Shown one piece after another: positions 43,773 to 54,278 of a stretch of 64,000 nt of DNA. Both the position numbers and the translations under genes were made by a program. The first letter of the stretch is position 1; the number at the start of each line of letters is the position of its first letter. Source of the stretch: Lineus longissimus (lineage: Eukaryota; Nemertea; Pilidiophora; Heteronemertea; Lineidae); assembly GCF_910592395.1 (NCBI RefSeq), contig NC_088309.1:15690599-15754598 (forward strand). Reading direction: 5' to 3'. The notes beneath the pieces are model-generated. The model saw only the letters and a list, made by a program, of their open reading frames with translations, did not search any database and was not told the DNA's origin.

Positions 43773-45300
43773 GATTGATCGTAGAAAAATGAGATAGCAG
43801 CTTACCAGTGGACTGACGGAGAGACAGCAGTTGTAAGAGCATACACTCAGAGCCAGGATCTGAAAGTAAGAATATAATAATTACTCTGTTGTGTTGTGAC
43901 ATACTGCTTGCTGGCGCATTATGAGCCAAAGACATGGATATAATGAGCGACAGCCAGCAGTGTTACACCATGACAGTGCTCAAAATGCCATCTAACATCT
44001 AACAATCCCATCAACGCCAACTTACGGTCAGGATCTTAGCTAGAAGGATGTAGGCCCTACAGCATGTAGGCCTAGCCTTTACCTAAGTAGGCATAGCTAC
44101 ACATTATGAAAGCAACTGCCAACCCTATAGGCCTACTACTAGCTTCCCCATCTGTGCAGCAGCAGGGCATACACACATCCATCAATGACCATGCATGATA
44201 ACACCACGTTTGCACGTGTACAATGCATGGCAATGCATTGAAAGCATACCGGCTGCGGCGACACACATTCCGAGCTCATTCATGCAAACAAATCAAGTTA
44301 TCAACTCGAAATTATGCGTTCAACCTTACGACTAACTTATGCACTTTATGTATGTCGCAGCAACATATCACAATTGTGTGTTAAACGTGGGAAATTGTTC
44401 AATTTTTACTGCTTACCTCAGATCGTGACAGCGACACTTTTCCAGAGGATGTATTCAAGGCACATGCGCGGCTCGCGCTTTCAATATGATCTAAAATTAC
44501 TGCTAAGTACCTGTTTTAAAGGAGTTCTTTAATTATTATTTCAGTATGGTTCATCTTCTCTTTTTTCATTGAGAAATCATACTTCCTGACGGTTTTCAAA
44601 AAAATTTACTCTCAAATAGTATAAAAACGCGTTTTTAATTATTTTTAACACGCACAAGTTCTGGCGCGAAAGACGTTTCGCGCCACGTCAGTGCACGCCG
44701 AAGTCCGAGTTTACGTCACCCCGCTATTACGACGTAACGTCATTTCAATTCACGTCGCAGTAGCGGGGTGTCGCACCTACAATCGGACGTCATCGATGAC
44801 ACCCGATTTTAGTTTCCAGGCTCCAGACAGCACCTTACAGTGCATCGGTTCATAGGCAGATGATCAATGCGTTGAGGCTGACTCGGAAACAACATCGGAG
44901 AAACGTGATATTTTCGTCAGTTTTTGAATTTTTCCATTTTTTGTGTTTTTTGGTGATGGAAACTGTTAGTGCAGACTAGGAGGTGACTTGACAGCCGAAG
45001 GCTTGGTAATATTGCCCTTAGTTACCATACTGGTCCTTTAACGGTAAAGACAGTGATTTTAGTGACTGAAAAGATACTCATTTACAAACTTTCTGTATTT
45101 TCACAAGTTTTATTTGATTTTACTGATACAGTTTTGTGCAATCTGTACAGCAAAGTTGATAAGATGAGGTAGGAATTTTCTAAATTCACTGCTGTTTCTT
45201 TAAATTCACCAAAAAGCACGGTTAAATCACGGCAAATTGTTGATTTACAGAACCATATGTAAAAATATTTCTGTAAATTCTTCCGTTTTTTTTTATAGTG
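43773..45300. other. 5' region of the CACTA element
   Basis: No coding region was recognised between the zinc-finger exon and the right TIR. Near 45060-45290 there are TTTACAG / CTGTAAA subterminal words. Promoter elements could not be assigned. Confidence 0.45.
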
Positions 45301-46882
45301 CAGCATCCTTCAACTTCGCTACTGCGTCAAATAACTGGTTTGAAAAGTCAGCAAGGCCTTTCAAATTTTCTTCTTTCAGGGGTTGTATGGCCATGATAGC
45401 TTCGATGTGTCGTTGTAATAGACGCTTTTGTCCACCATATCTGGTTTTCAGTTTGTCAAGCACCATCTCATATTGGATATCCGAGTATCCTGGTATCTTA
45501 ACTAGATCTAGTGGGTCTCCCGACAAGTTATTCTTCAGCATAATCATTTTAAAGCGGACGGGCACTTTTGGGGGGTTGCACGATTCACAAAAATGTCAAA
45601 CTGCTCCCACCAGTCATGGAATTGATCTTTGGCTCCAGAAAACTTAGGCAACGATGGCTTTGCCACTCCTTGGAAGAACTTTCTAAGCTCACTACCTTCA
45701 TCAAATCTCGGTGTAAATGGATCGGAGTGGTTAGGGAGATCCTCATCTATGGGTTGATATGAAGCATCCAAGGTCGCAGGGGTAGCCTCAACTTTAGGTC
45801 TCTGCCTTGTCATCACTTGGGTGGACGTCTTTGGCCTTGTCCCAGCCCTAGGGTTGGTCGTCTCCATCTTTATCCTATGGGTAATATGTTCTGGCTTGAC
45901 CTTCAGAGGTTTCCTAGCATCTAGCGATGGCATGACTCGGTCTTCTAGTCCTACGTCTCGCCTGACGAGGTCCTCTTTTACTGCACGTCTGATTCGGTCG
46001 GCCTTATCGGCAGCAATTTTGACTTTTTCTTCAGCTGCGATCGTGAGTCTGTTCTCCTCAGCTGTAATTTCATCAAGCACTTTCCACCGTGCCACTTCAC
46101 GTGTTCTGATGAGCGTCTCCTCACGCTCTCGCTTCTCCTTTTTTTATCCGTTTGAGGAGTTTCTCCTCTGCCGCGATGTCCTGTAGTGCTTGTTGTCTGG
46201 CTATTTCCCGAGCCTTTTTCTCGGCCTCTTCTTTGGCATGCTGCTCAGCTAGTTTCTCCATCTGTTCATGCTGTCTTGTCTGCATCTCTGCGATTTTCCT
46301 CTTCATTTGAGCTTCCTCCTTCTTCATCGTTGTCTCTAAATCAGGGGTCTCGTCCTCGGATGACTCCCCCCATGCAGGAGTGTGTAGGACTCTACTTCTT
46401 ATAGGGCTAAGCTCTGGCTGTTTTACCCTCGTCCGTGTTCCTGGGGTTCTGACTGGGTCAAAGGATAGACTCACTGCAATCTTATCTTGGCAGTCCTCTA
46501 TCTTCTCCTTTGCTACTTCAACAGTTTCGATGGTTTCCTCCACTTCACCCGGGTACAGCTGCTCTCCCTCGTCTAATATCCGTTCTTTTACTCTAAGCAG
46601 CTCTTTGAAGGATTGATCAAGACGCGCATCCAGCTTTTTTAGGATGGGCCTGCTGTTCTCATCATGAATGATCCTATCTGTCTTGTCGCAGTATCTCTCA
46701 ATATCCCGCTCTATGCCCTGGCACTCCCGCACAAGTCTATCCATTAGACACGATGAAGCAGTCGATGGTGCCGGTGGCGATCGGGTACCGCTATGAAATT
46801 GTCCCAAGACGTAATCCTTCAGGTGAGCAGGTAACTTTGTTGCTCTCTGTGACCTCCTAGTTCCTGGGAATGCATCAGCCAT
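45301..46882 (-). pseudogene. BEL1 gag, N-terminal part
   Basis: It begins MADAFPGTRRSQRATKLPAH (46882) and continues into a long coiled-coil (Glu/Lys/Arg-rich, about residues 170-290). A frameshift in a T-run near 46135 leads to the frame at 45544-46095 with KPSLPKFSGAKDQFHDWWEQ, a DUF1759-type capsid motif. A second frameshift in a G-run near 45570 leads to KMIMLKNNLSGDPLDLVKIP and LKTRYGGQKRLLQRHIEAI. It ends at KLKDA at the CACTA junction and joins the gag C-terminus at 24150. Both frameshifts coincide with homopolymers and may be sequence errors. Confidence 0.82.
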
Positions 46883-47132
46883 AACGTCTATGTCTCGATT
46901 TCTATATTAAAACAGCAATCTAGGTTTGGGATTTATTTTCTGATGCAGGTAGTCAGTACCAATCTGACTATCTAGACAGCCTGTACTTGGATACACTGTA
47001 CATATGAATAGACAGAGTTCTAGATACAAAATGAAAGTAACTAATCAACTAATATCTAACGACGATGTACATGAATGTAATTCACCGATACGCACACGAT
47101 ACACTGCACTGCTCTAGGTAAATATCCTAGAC
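46883..47132. other. Short spacer upstream of BEL1 gag
   Basis: This is AT-rich and non-coding. It could be BEL1 leader or LTR, but no matching second LTR is available in the window to test it. Confidence 0.35.
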
Positions 47133-47762
47133 TTACTGCAGGTAGAGCCTTCTGAATCTGTTTTGACCAACTGTCAAAGCTCTCCTGATGCTGAAGTGAT
47201 ACAGGCGCAATCCTAGTCTTGATGTAACGTGAATGTTGTCACCACTGATGAGTCCGGGCCTCAGGTTTACCAGGATTGACCTATCATGGCGCATGACACA
47301 TATCCGGTTGTCTCTGTGCGATGTCAGCCTCATGAGGTGATTAAAGATCCGCCTATTCCTGTCGAACTCTGTGTTGGGGCAATTCCAGTTTCGACGGCGT
47401 TCTACAACTGGAAATAACACGATTACCCCAATAGTGGTCCGATCCAATAAATCTACGCACAGGTCGCACACCAGTCTTGCTAATTGATGTGGGTCGCACC
47501 CTCCTGACAGGTCATTCGATCCCAGATCCAACAGAAGAACGTCCGGCTCTGTCCTGTTAATCTGCTGCGAAATGAAAATATTCCCTTGACGGTTAGCACT
47601 AAGTCCGCCTACACCCGCTACAAATACGTGGCTTCCTGGCTGCAGTCCAAAACTAGCGGCAAAGTCAGCCTGTCCTCTGAGAACTGTATGAAGTCCTTGG
47701 GGCACTAAATACCTCTCGCAGTATCTTCGTACAAACGAGTGTCCAGTAATCAGGGTGTTCAT
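47133..47762 (-). CDS. SGNH/GDSL hydrolase-like protein, transposon-associated
   Basis: 209 codons from ATG at 47762. Motifs in order: block I TGHSFVRRY (GHS in place of GDS), a Gly-rich GVGGLSANR, block III LLLDLGSNDLSGG (G-x-N-D), and near the C-terminus GDNIHVTSRLGLRLY (D-x-x-H, block V). This is the SGNH esterase fold layout. Similar small hydrolases are encoded by some retroelements (for example Ngaro/DIRS-type and certain LINEs). Here it lies between BEL1 gag and a Gypsy tail in the same orientation, so its parent element is uncertain. The frame is intact, in contrast to its neighbours. Confidence 0.7.
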   Translation of the reverse strand: MNTLITGHSFVRRYCERYLVPQGLHTVLRGQADFAASFGLQPGSHVFVAGVGGLSANRQGNIFISQQINRTEPDVLLLDLGSNDLSGGCDPHQLARLVCDLCVDLLDRTTIGVIVLFPVVERRRNWNCPNTEFDRNRRIFNHLMRLTSHRDNRICVMRHDRSILVNLRPGLISGDNIHVTSRLGLRLYHFSIRRALTVGQNRFRRLYLQ

Positions 47763-48140
47763 TTCACTCTCTGCTGCAACTGAGTGTCTATACTATAACT
47801 CCAGCACACACTGAAGAGTCTATTTCTTCAATTTAGTGAACGATACAAAATGTCTATGTTTCCTTACATCTATCCAAATACTGCAAATCCTTAGATTCCA
47901 CCTGCATTGGTACCAATCCAATCAGGTCTGGCAGTGATAACCGTATCCGGTCGGAGAGACCATTTTAATGTTTGGGCGCAGCTATAATTGACCTCCCATA
48001 CACGAAGGCGATGTGAGGACTATATCTATAAAGTACTAAAATGTCACAAACTTACCACAGCCTGGTTTCTTCAATTCTCTATGAGTCCACTTGCTCTCGA
48101 TCCTGGCTTGGCGAGCTCCACATTTAAGGCTGGTTACAAG
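47763..48140. other. Spacer between the two hydrolase ORFs
   Basis: No gene was recognised. A minus-strand donor-like CTGTG-GTAAGTTTG lies near 48055. Confidence 0.35.
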
Positions 48141-48646
48141 TTACCTCGGACGAAGAGATGAAGATGAGATGATGTGCTCACCAACCCTTGCTAATCCACT
48201 CTTCGAATAGTGGAACCTATCACCTCCAAAATCATTCCCTTGGAGATCTGGATGTGGAATCGGAACAAACCCGGTGATTTGGGTGATTCGTCGCACATTT
48301 TCAACTTGGTGTTGCCTATCTCGTAAGGATGGGGGTATGGGTGGCTGCAGATGGTACAATGTCAGATTTGGATACTTGGCATGGAGTGTCTGGTATAATT
48401 CTGAGGTAATCTTCTTCAACTCTTGTGGTTCTCCTAAGTTCCTTGTGTGGTTTAACCCATGATTCAGGACAACCGCTCTTGCTTTAACACTAGGATATTG
48501 ACAGCCTCAGCTACATGTTCAATCCGTTCTCCCGAATGGGCAATTAGGTAAATGTCAATGGATGGCTTGCACTGCTTGAACATGGAATCTCCAAGAAGTA
48601 AAATTGGGTATACTTTATCCGAAGATTGTATTTTCAGAGTCAGCAT
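48141..48646 (-). pseudogene. Second SGNH hydrolase-like ORF (frameshifted)
   Basis: The N-terminal frame (48464-48646) contains ILLLGDSMFKQC, a canonical GDS block I, and AHSGERIEHV. After a frameshift near 48495 the next frame reads AVVLNHGLNHTRNLGEP at the G-x-N-D position (here NHGLNH), and then (48141-48419) GGDRFHYSKSGLARVGEHI with the block V D-x-x-H. It is clearly different in sequence from the 47133-47762 protein. Two hydrolases of the same fold in a row suggest a duplicated or hybrid element. Confidence 0.6.
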
Positions 48647-48885
48647 CTAGTCATTCTACCTCAAGGGAAAATATTCGTGATTTGTTAAATTACTGGAACA
48701 GACTAACTCTACTAGTTTTTCCTTCACAGTTACCAAATTACTTTTCCGTGGCCTCCATGAATTCCTGATCTGGTAGGGCATCCAACACCACCACATCCAT
48801 TGTTGTCAACTGAAAGTTAAGAGATTGATTATAATGGAAATCTCCCTTACAGGAATTGTTTAAAGCTACAAACAGGTTTTCACTA
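48647..48885. other. Spacer between Gypsy tail and hydrolase ORF
   Basis: A 20-codon minus-strand frame (MDVVVLDALPDQEFMEATEK) near 48745-48805 could be a small exon or chance. Nothing else was recognised. Confidence 0.3.
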
Positions 48886-49490
48886 TTAAGTCATTGCTGA
48901 GATGCGCTTCAATTTTAACTTTCTGGCGCGCTTGAGCCATCGCATTTTGTTCTGTTGCATTGATGCGGAATCGCGTTGGTTTGTGTCACGCGCGGCGCAA
49001 TCGATTGACAAACGGAAACGTGCAGGCCTCTGAATATCATTACGTGGTCTTAAGCAATTTTTGTTCATGGGTACTTCGTCTGCTGGATCATACACAGATG
49101 AATCAATTGAAGAGGCGGTGCCATCCAGGTCTGGGTTTGGAATATCTATTGCAGATTCCCCATCTGGTGGATCTACTGCGCCATCTGATGGTCCCATCCC
49201 TGGACGTTGCACGTCGGGGGAACCAGATTGAGAGTTAGGGGTACCAAAGCGGCCCTTCCCTTCTGGCGTATCTAAAGCAGCACCAAGAGGGTCCCTCAAA
49301 TCTGGTCTTGACATCTGCTTGTCTTGTCCACGAGATTCTGGGGTTTCTTCACAAGACTTCCCATAGGCAGTTTCAAAAATTCTAAAGGCATAGTCTCTAC
49401 CTCTTCTTCAGAGTCAGTCTCAGAGTTCTCAGCAGCTGACTCCATTTCAAGTTTCTCAATGAAATCCTTCTTCTCTGATGTTTTATAAGG
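48886..49490 (-). pseudogene. Gypsy-type polyprotein C-terminal tail
   Basis: From 49490 the minus strand reads PYKTSEKKDFIEKLEMESAA, then acidic sequence, and after a frame change near 49360 SRPDLRDPLGAALDTPEG and NCLRPRNDIQRPARFRLS, ending at 48886. LRPR-N-IQRPARF resembles the basic tail that closes Gypsy/BEL pol proteins. It joins in frame (VDDH-PYKTS) with the integrase at 58199 once BEL2 and one ATCAT are removed, so it belongs to that Gypsy element. Confidence 0.65.
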
Positions 49491-49495
49491 ATGAT
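49491..49495. other. Left copy of BEL2 target-site duplication (ATGAT)
   Basis: ATGAT precedes the 3' LTR and is repeated at 58199-58203 after the 5' LTR. Confidence 0.88.
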
Positions 49496-50251
49496 TGTGG
49501 ACCAGAGAGGGAAAAAAGAACTGTACTCCGGATTTAATTTCAACGTCTTAGACCAAACCTTTATTCTTACGATGTAAGGTGTGATATAGTTTTCTGCAAA
49601 TACACAAATACAGGACTCATAACTTACAGAACTAAAATATTTCAGATCTGAAAACAAATACAACTACAAAAGCTGTAAACTCACCAACACTACACAGTCG
49701 CCCTCTGGCGTTATAAGATGGAACTACATGTGACAAATTTTGGCATGATCTGTAGCCCAATTCAGCCTCAATTTCTAGGCCTAAAACAGTGTGTACACGG
49801 ACAACACTCTCAGAAACTCATAAAAAGATCATCAAGAACCTATTGAATTACATGATTATCAACAGACTGCTATAAACTGGAGCAGAGAGCTATTCAACCA
49901 GCGCGGGTGTCCGAAGTGAACAGGCATCACCCGATGAGATTACATGCACAACTTTGTGCCCAAATAAAAACATCTTTTACATATTATTTAACCTTGTCAG
50001 TACTTACAGAACGTTGAGAGGACCCTCTCCACCACAGTCTGCGGGTTTGGAGAAATTGCATTCATTTGCTTGTGGCAAAAAATGGTAAACTTTCGCGAGA
50101 AAATTACCAAAACAACACTTCCATTGGGCGGAAGTTGGCAAGAGCGAAAAAACCCACGTGGTAGAGAAAACCTCAAGAACATAATGTAGACTACTGTATA
50201 CAGAGTGTCCCAAAAATAGGGCAATACTAAAACTTATCTCAATACGCAACA
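49496..50251 (-). repeat. BEL2 3' LTR (756 bp)
   Basis: It is bounded by TGTGGACC and ATACGCAACA. Over the roughly 570 bp shared with the 5' LTR only a handful of substitutions and one small indel were seen. It has about 145 bp (roughly 49528-49673) that the other LTR lacks. Confidence 0.92.
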
Positions 50252-50275
50252 TACCCGCCCCCCTGACGGAGTATA
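50252..50275 (-). other. Polypurine tract next to the BEL2 3' LTR
   Basis: On the minus strand the bases just before the LTR read AGGGGGGCGGGTA, a purine-rich run where plus-strand priming is expected. Confidence 0.6.
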
Positions 50276-50809
50276 GTACCAAGGTGGTACAACTATAACG
50301 AGATAATATAACCAAAAGGAACAATCTACAATGTCCAATGATTGTCTCAACTAGTCAATACAACTCAAATACAAACATGGTGCACATTACAGTACATAAC
50401 ATGGACGAATAGTGAAGATATGAACACTAATAATGTAATAAAAACAGGTCAGCCCTAACTTACTGCTGTTTTAAGAATGATTATATGTGTGCACAGACCT
50501 ACAGCTGTTCAACCAAATAAACATAGTCAAAGTACAAACATGAAATAATTCACCTAAATTGGTAACTTCTAAACTAAACCAGTTTAAGATAAGTAAAACA
50601 TGGAGTTGATTAATACTGATACAATGAATCTCAACATGACGAGATTTTCTGCAGCATTCTAGACTAGACACAGAACAAGTGTTCTTTGACTACAAACATG
50701 TCATGAACAGGAGTCAAATGATAATTTTGACAAGAAGTAATGTAAAGGGAGCTATAAACCCAGCGACAAAACGGAGCAGACTCGACATTACACGATACTA
50801 GGAATATAC
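50276..50809. other. Non-coding BEL2 interval between integrase and 3' LTR
   Basis: No gene was recognised; the integrase frame ends at 50810. Confidence 0.5.
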
Positions 50810-51489
50810 TCAATTATTGTTGGATTCGCGAGGATGATGCGCATGTTCCTCCAGTACACAGATTTTTGCGACTGGTCTGCGAAGAGTAGTTGATGCTGTT
50901 TTGACATCAACAGCGCGGACTCTACCGTCTTCCCCGGGATACACTGCAGTTATCCTGCCCAGATCCCACTGCCCTCTCGGTTGATTGTCTTCCATAATCA
51001 TGACCAAACTGTCAACCACCACTGACTTGTTATCCTTTGTCCAGCGACTCTGGCTGTGAGAGTCGGTAGATATTCTCTCTGCCATCGCCGACAGACTTGA
51101 TTCGCGATCACCTGGCACTGACGCCACCTGCGTCGACTGTTTACTTCCTTGTCTGCACATGCGGCAGGCGGCAATTTGTTGTCGGACCTTCCAAGGATGA
51201 AGTGGTTTGGTGTGAGTGGCTCGAAGTCTTCGGGGTCAGGACTGTTGTGGGTAAGTGGTCGGCTGTTTAAGACGGCTTCAACCTCAATCAATGCAGTACG
51301 CAGCACAGTGTCACTAACCAATGTGTTTTTAAGGGTGGCACTTAACGCTTTCTTTACAGAACTGACTATGCGCTGCCACGCCCCGCCAAAATGTGGCGCC
51401 GAAGGCGTATTGAAATGCCACACGATCCTTTGAGGTGACAAGAAACAGCCCCACCGTTTGATTGTGCTCCTATGTACTTTTACCAACAT
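50810..51489 (-). pseudogene. BEL2 integrase, C-terminal part
   Basis: The region starts MLVKVHRSTIKRWGC, the stretch expected just after the first catalytic Asp of BEL integrases. It then jumps to FLSPQRIVWHFNTPSAPHFG, so the middle of the core, including the second Asp region, is deleted. GGAWQRIV has Gln where BEL integrases usually carry the catalytic Glu. The C-terminal DUF5641-like part follows (VNSRPLTHNSPDPEDFEPLT, HFILGR, WQREYLPTL), with a frame change near 51080 into QPRGQWDLGRITAVYPGEDG and RRPVAKICVLE. Confidence 0.82.
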
Positions 51490-53486
51490 GGGCCCCAGTA
51501 ATCAACACCCACATGGCGAAATACTCCCGAGGTGACATCAAGACGACAGAGGGGAAGATCGGCCATTCTCGGTATTCTTGGTCTAACCTTTCGCATATAG
51601 CAGTAGAAACAACGTCGAATTGATTGTTTTGCAACAAGCCTGGCTTTGACTGGCCAGTATGACTGGCGCATTTCCGCGATTATGTGCTCTTGTCCCCCAT
51701 ATCTCAACTCCTTGTGGACTTTGTCTGCGATGAGTCTGGTAATATGATGGACGGCAGGCAGTATAATCTGATGTTTTGAACCATCTGGGACTGGTGCTTT
51801 TCCAACTCGACCACCAACACGCAGACACTTCAACTTCCTATCCAGGAAAGGCATCAGGCTAAACAAGTCACTGTCGGATCTAAGAGGTTTTCCGTCTTCC
51901 AGAAATTGGAGTTCTTTACCATACACATCACGCTGGGCGACTTCAACCCACAACTGGAAACTCTGCTCATGCTCCTTCGCGGTAATGTCTGGCTCCTTGC
52001 AGGCAACACGCTTCAATCTAGGGACGGCTGAGGCGAAATTGCAAATCGCACGCTGGACCCAGGCGGTCATCCTGACAAGCTTTGTCATGTTTGAGATATG
52101 CTCAGCTGCAATAAACTGAGATACATCATATTGACTGGTATCGTCTTCATCAGAACTTTGAAGATTGTCCTCTTTACCCAAATTGAGAACAGTCCTCTTC
52201 ACTTCAGGGTCATCAGGTTCTAATGTTGGTCCCACACCAGAATCCGTCTTTACACCAGGCCATGCTTCGTCAGAGTCGGTGAGGAAGGCGGGTCCCTGCA
52301 ACCAGAGTTTATTGCCTATCAAATTATCAATAGAAAGACCACGCGTACAGCAGTCAGCGGGGTTTATGTCCGTAGGCACATGACGCCATTCTGGCACCTC
52401 CGTGAGCTCTAAAATTTCCGCAATTCGATTTGCGACAAACGGTTTAAAACGCCTCGCCGGATTCTGTAGATACTTGAAAACGATTTCAGAGTCAGTCCAG
52501 TAGACTTTACGCGTGAGCGGTATTTTGAGTTCAGATTCCAACGTCTTTGCCAGACATGCACCAAGCAGCGCCCCCTGGAGTTCTAACCTCGGTATAGTCA
52601 AGAGCTTCAACGGAGCAACACGCGATTTCGATGCCAGCAATGAACTCACGTAACCACTTTCAGTGGCATAGCGCAGATACGCGGCAGCAGCGAATGCATT
52701 TTCTGACGCGTCAGTGAAGGTATGTAACTCAATGAGGTCGGCACGTGTCGAAAGATGCGGGTGATATCTCGGCAACTTGAAACCTGGTAGCTGATCCAAC
52801 TCATCCAGCCATGACTGCCATTTTTCGTCAACATCTGGGGTCAGAGCATCATCCCATCCAATACCAGTTTTCCAGAGCGCTTGGGCCAGGAGTTTTGCTC
52901 TGAGGGTGAATGGTGTTATGAATCCACAAGGATCAAACACCGAACTCATAGTACTGATGAGGCCACGTTTAGTACTCGGGTTGTCCTTAACTTGACTGAT
53001 GAAGGTGAAGACATTATCGTTTACGTCCCATCGTATCCCCAGTGTTCTCTGCAGTACATGTTCACTGTGATCGAACAGGACCTCCCGGGTAGACAAATCC
53101 AAGCTGTCGAGGGCCTTCATGACCTCTGCGTTATTCGATAACCACTGATGAGTTGAAAAACCACCCTTGGCAAGCAGCGCATTGTGGCGCCAAAGACGTG
53201 CGAGACCATTTGATATGTTTGTGGGGGGGCCAGTTTGACCCAGATCTTCCTTGTAGAGGAAGCGCAATGAGTCTGCGTCGCATTCGGGTACACGCACTTG
53301 ATGATACATTGTGCGGATGTCGGTCACAAGGCCTACCGCGTGCAGCCTGAAACGCTGCAAGACTCCAAAAAGGCTATTTAGTAGATCAGGCCCTGGCATC
53401 AAAGACCTATTGAGAGACTGACCCCGGAAAGAGGAGGCAGCATCAAACACCACGCGAACCTTGCCTGGTTTGTTTGGGTTTACCAC
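51480..53486 (-). pseudogene. BEL2 RT (catalytic core deleted), Peptidase_A17-like, RNase H, integrase start
   Basis: The frame begins VNPNKPGKVRVVFDAASSFR (RT fingers) and continues through MYHQVRVPECDADSLRFLYK. Around 53190-53240 the sequence goes from LGQTGPPT to LLAKGGFSTHQWLSNN; the expected segment with the YVDD catalytic motif (roughly 60-70 residues) is missing. Downstream are LGIRWDVNDNVFTF, the Peptidase_A17-like segment, RNase H (HTFTDASENAFAAAAYL, IPRLELQGALLGACLAK), and the integrase zinc-binding region (HHITRLIADKVHKELRYGGQ, CFYCYMRK) up to GVDYWGP. The same frame extends upstream to 54233 through two TGA codons. Confidence 0.85.
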
Positions 53487-54278
53487 GCCATGGTGGGGAA
53501 GATATCAAGTACAGGGTTTAGATGCTGCCGCCTCCATCGGGGTCATCAATCTAGCGTAACCCTGGGCAACATAACCCTTTATAGTTTCATGATACAGCCT
53601 TGCATACTCGGAATCTTGGTTGAATCACTTCATTAGAAGGTCAAAGCGACGTCTTGCAACAACGATGTTGTTTGGTAGTGTTGAGTAGGAGTCCCGCCAC
53701 AGCATACCAACTTCATAGTGGCCATCACGAAGGGTGGTTGTCTCCTCTAGAATTTTCTGGGCTCTTGTGTCTTCCACAGAGGTCGGCTTTGCGCAATTTG
53801 AGGAAACGCCAAATGCCTCTGTGCTCCAGAATTCCTCTAAGTCTCTGTTCGTTTCCTCCAAGGCGATTCTGTTCCCTGACGGCGGCTCGGACGTGTGCGC
53901 AGCGTTACAATCACCTCCCATTAAAGACCACCCCAAATTGGTACGGACCGCCAACGGCTGGTCGGGCAAACCCCGCCTTACCTCTAATTGTACATGCGCC
54001 TCTGGATTGTCTAGGCCTATCAACAACTTTACATCCCCTGGTTTGATTTCAGGGGGAATATTCAGACCACTACAATGACTCCATTCAGGATTGCACATTT
54101 GAGTAGTGCACTGAAAATTTCTAATATTCAATGCATATGCCCCGTTAATATACATGCATGCACTGTTTCCTGCATCACGAGGTTTGAGACCAAAGGATAC
54201 AATCTGTGAGTCCATAACAGCAGTAGAATTCATAGTGTTTATAGTCAGTTCCCTTTTGTGACCTTTTAGTCCTAGATC
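53487..54278 (-). pseudogene. BEL2 protease C-part and DUF1758-type region
   Basis: The 53625-54233 frame contains VSFGLKPRDAG, CSGLNIPPEIKPGDVKLLIG, LDNPEAHVQLEV, RTNLGWSLMG and LEEFWSTEAFGV, a typical BEL pol N-terminal order. A TGA at 53625 sits in place of an Arg in the RRFDLLMK-x-FNQDSEYARLY stretch. The frame joins 55857 across the TIR element as SLAKD-LGLKGHKREL. Confidence 0.85.

Larger units (their letters stand above)
24153..45300 (-). mobile_element. CACTA/EnSpm DNA transposon (21.1 kb) inserted in BEL1 gag
   Basis: The left end CACTGTTAGAAAAATTCGCA and the right end (reverse complement CACTATAAAAAAAAACGGAA) are imperfect TIRs that continue into a shared ATTTACAGAAA. CA flanks both sides (24151-24152 and 45301-45302), a 2-bp TSD. 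Removing the element and one CA joins BEL1 gag codons as KLKDAG-QERELVG. TTTACAGAA-type words recur in both orientations near both ends, like CACTA subterminal repeats. It encodes the zinc-finger/transposase gene and the SAM-domain companion. About 11 kb of its length is younger inserted DNA. Confidence 0.88.
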
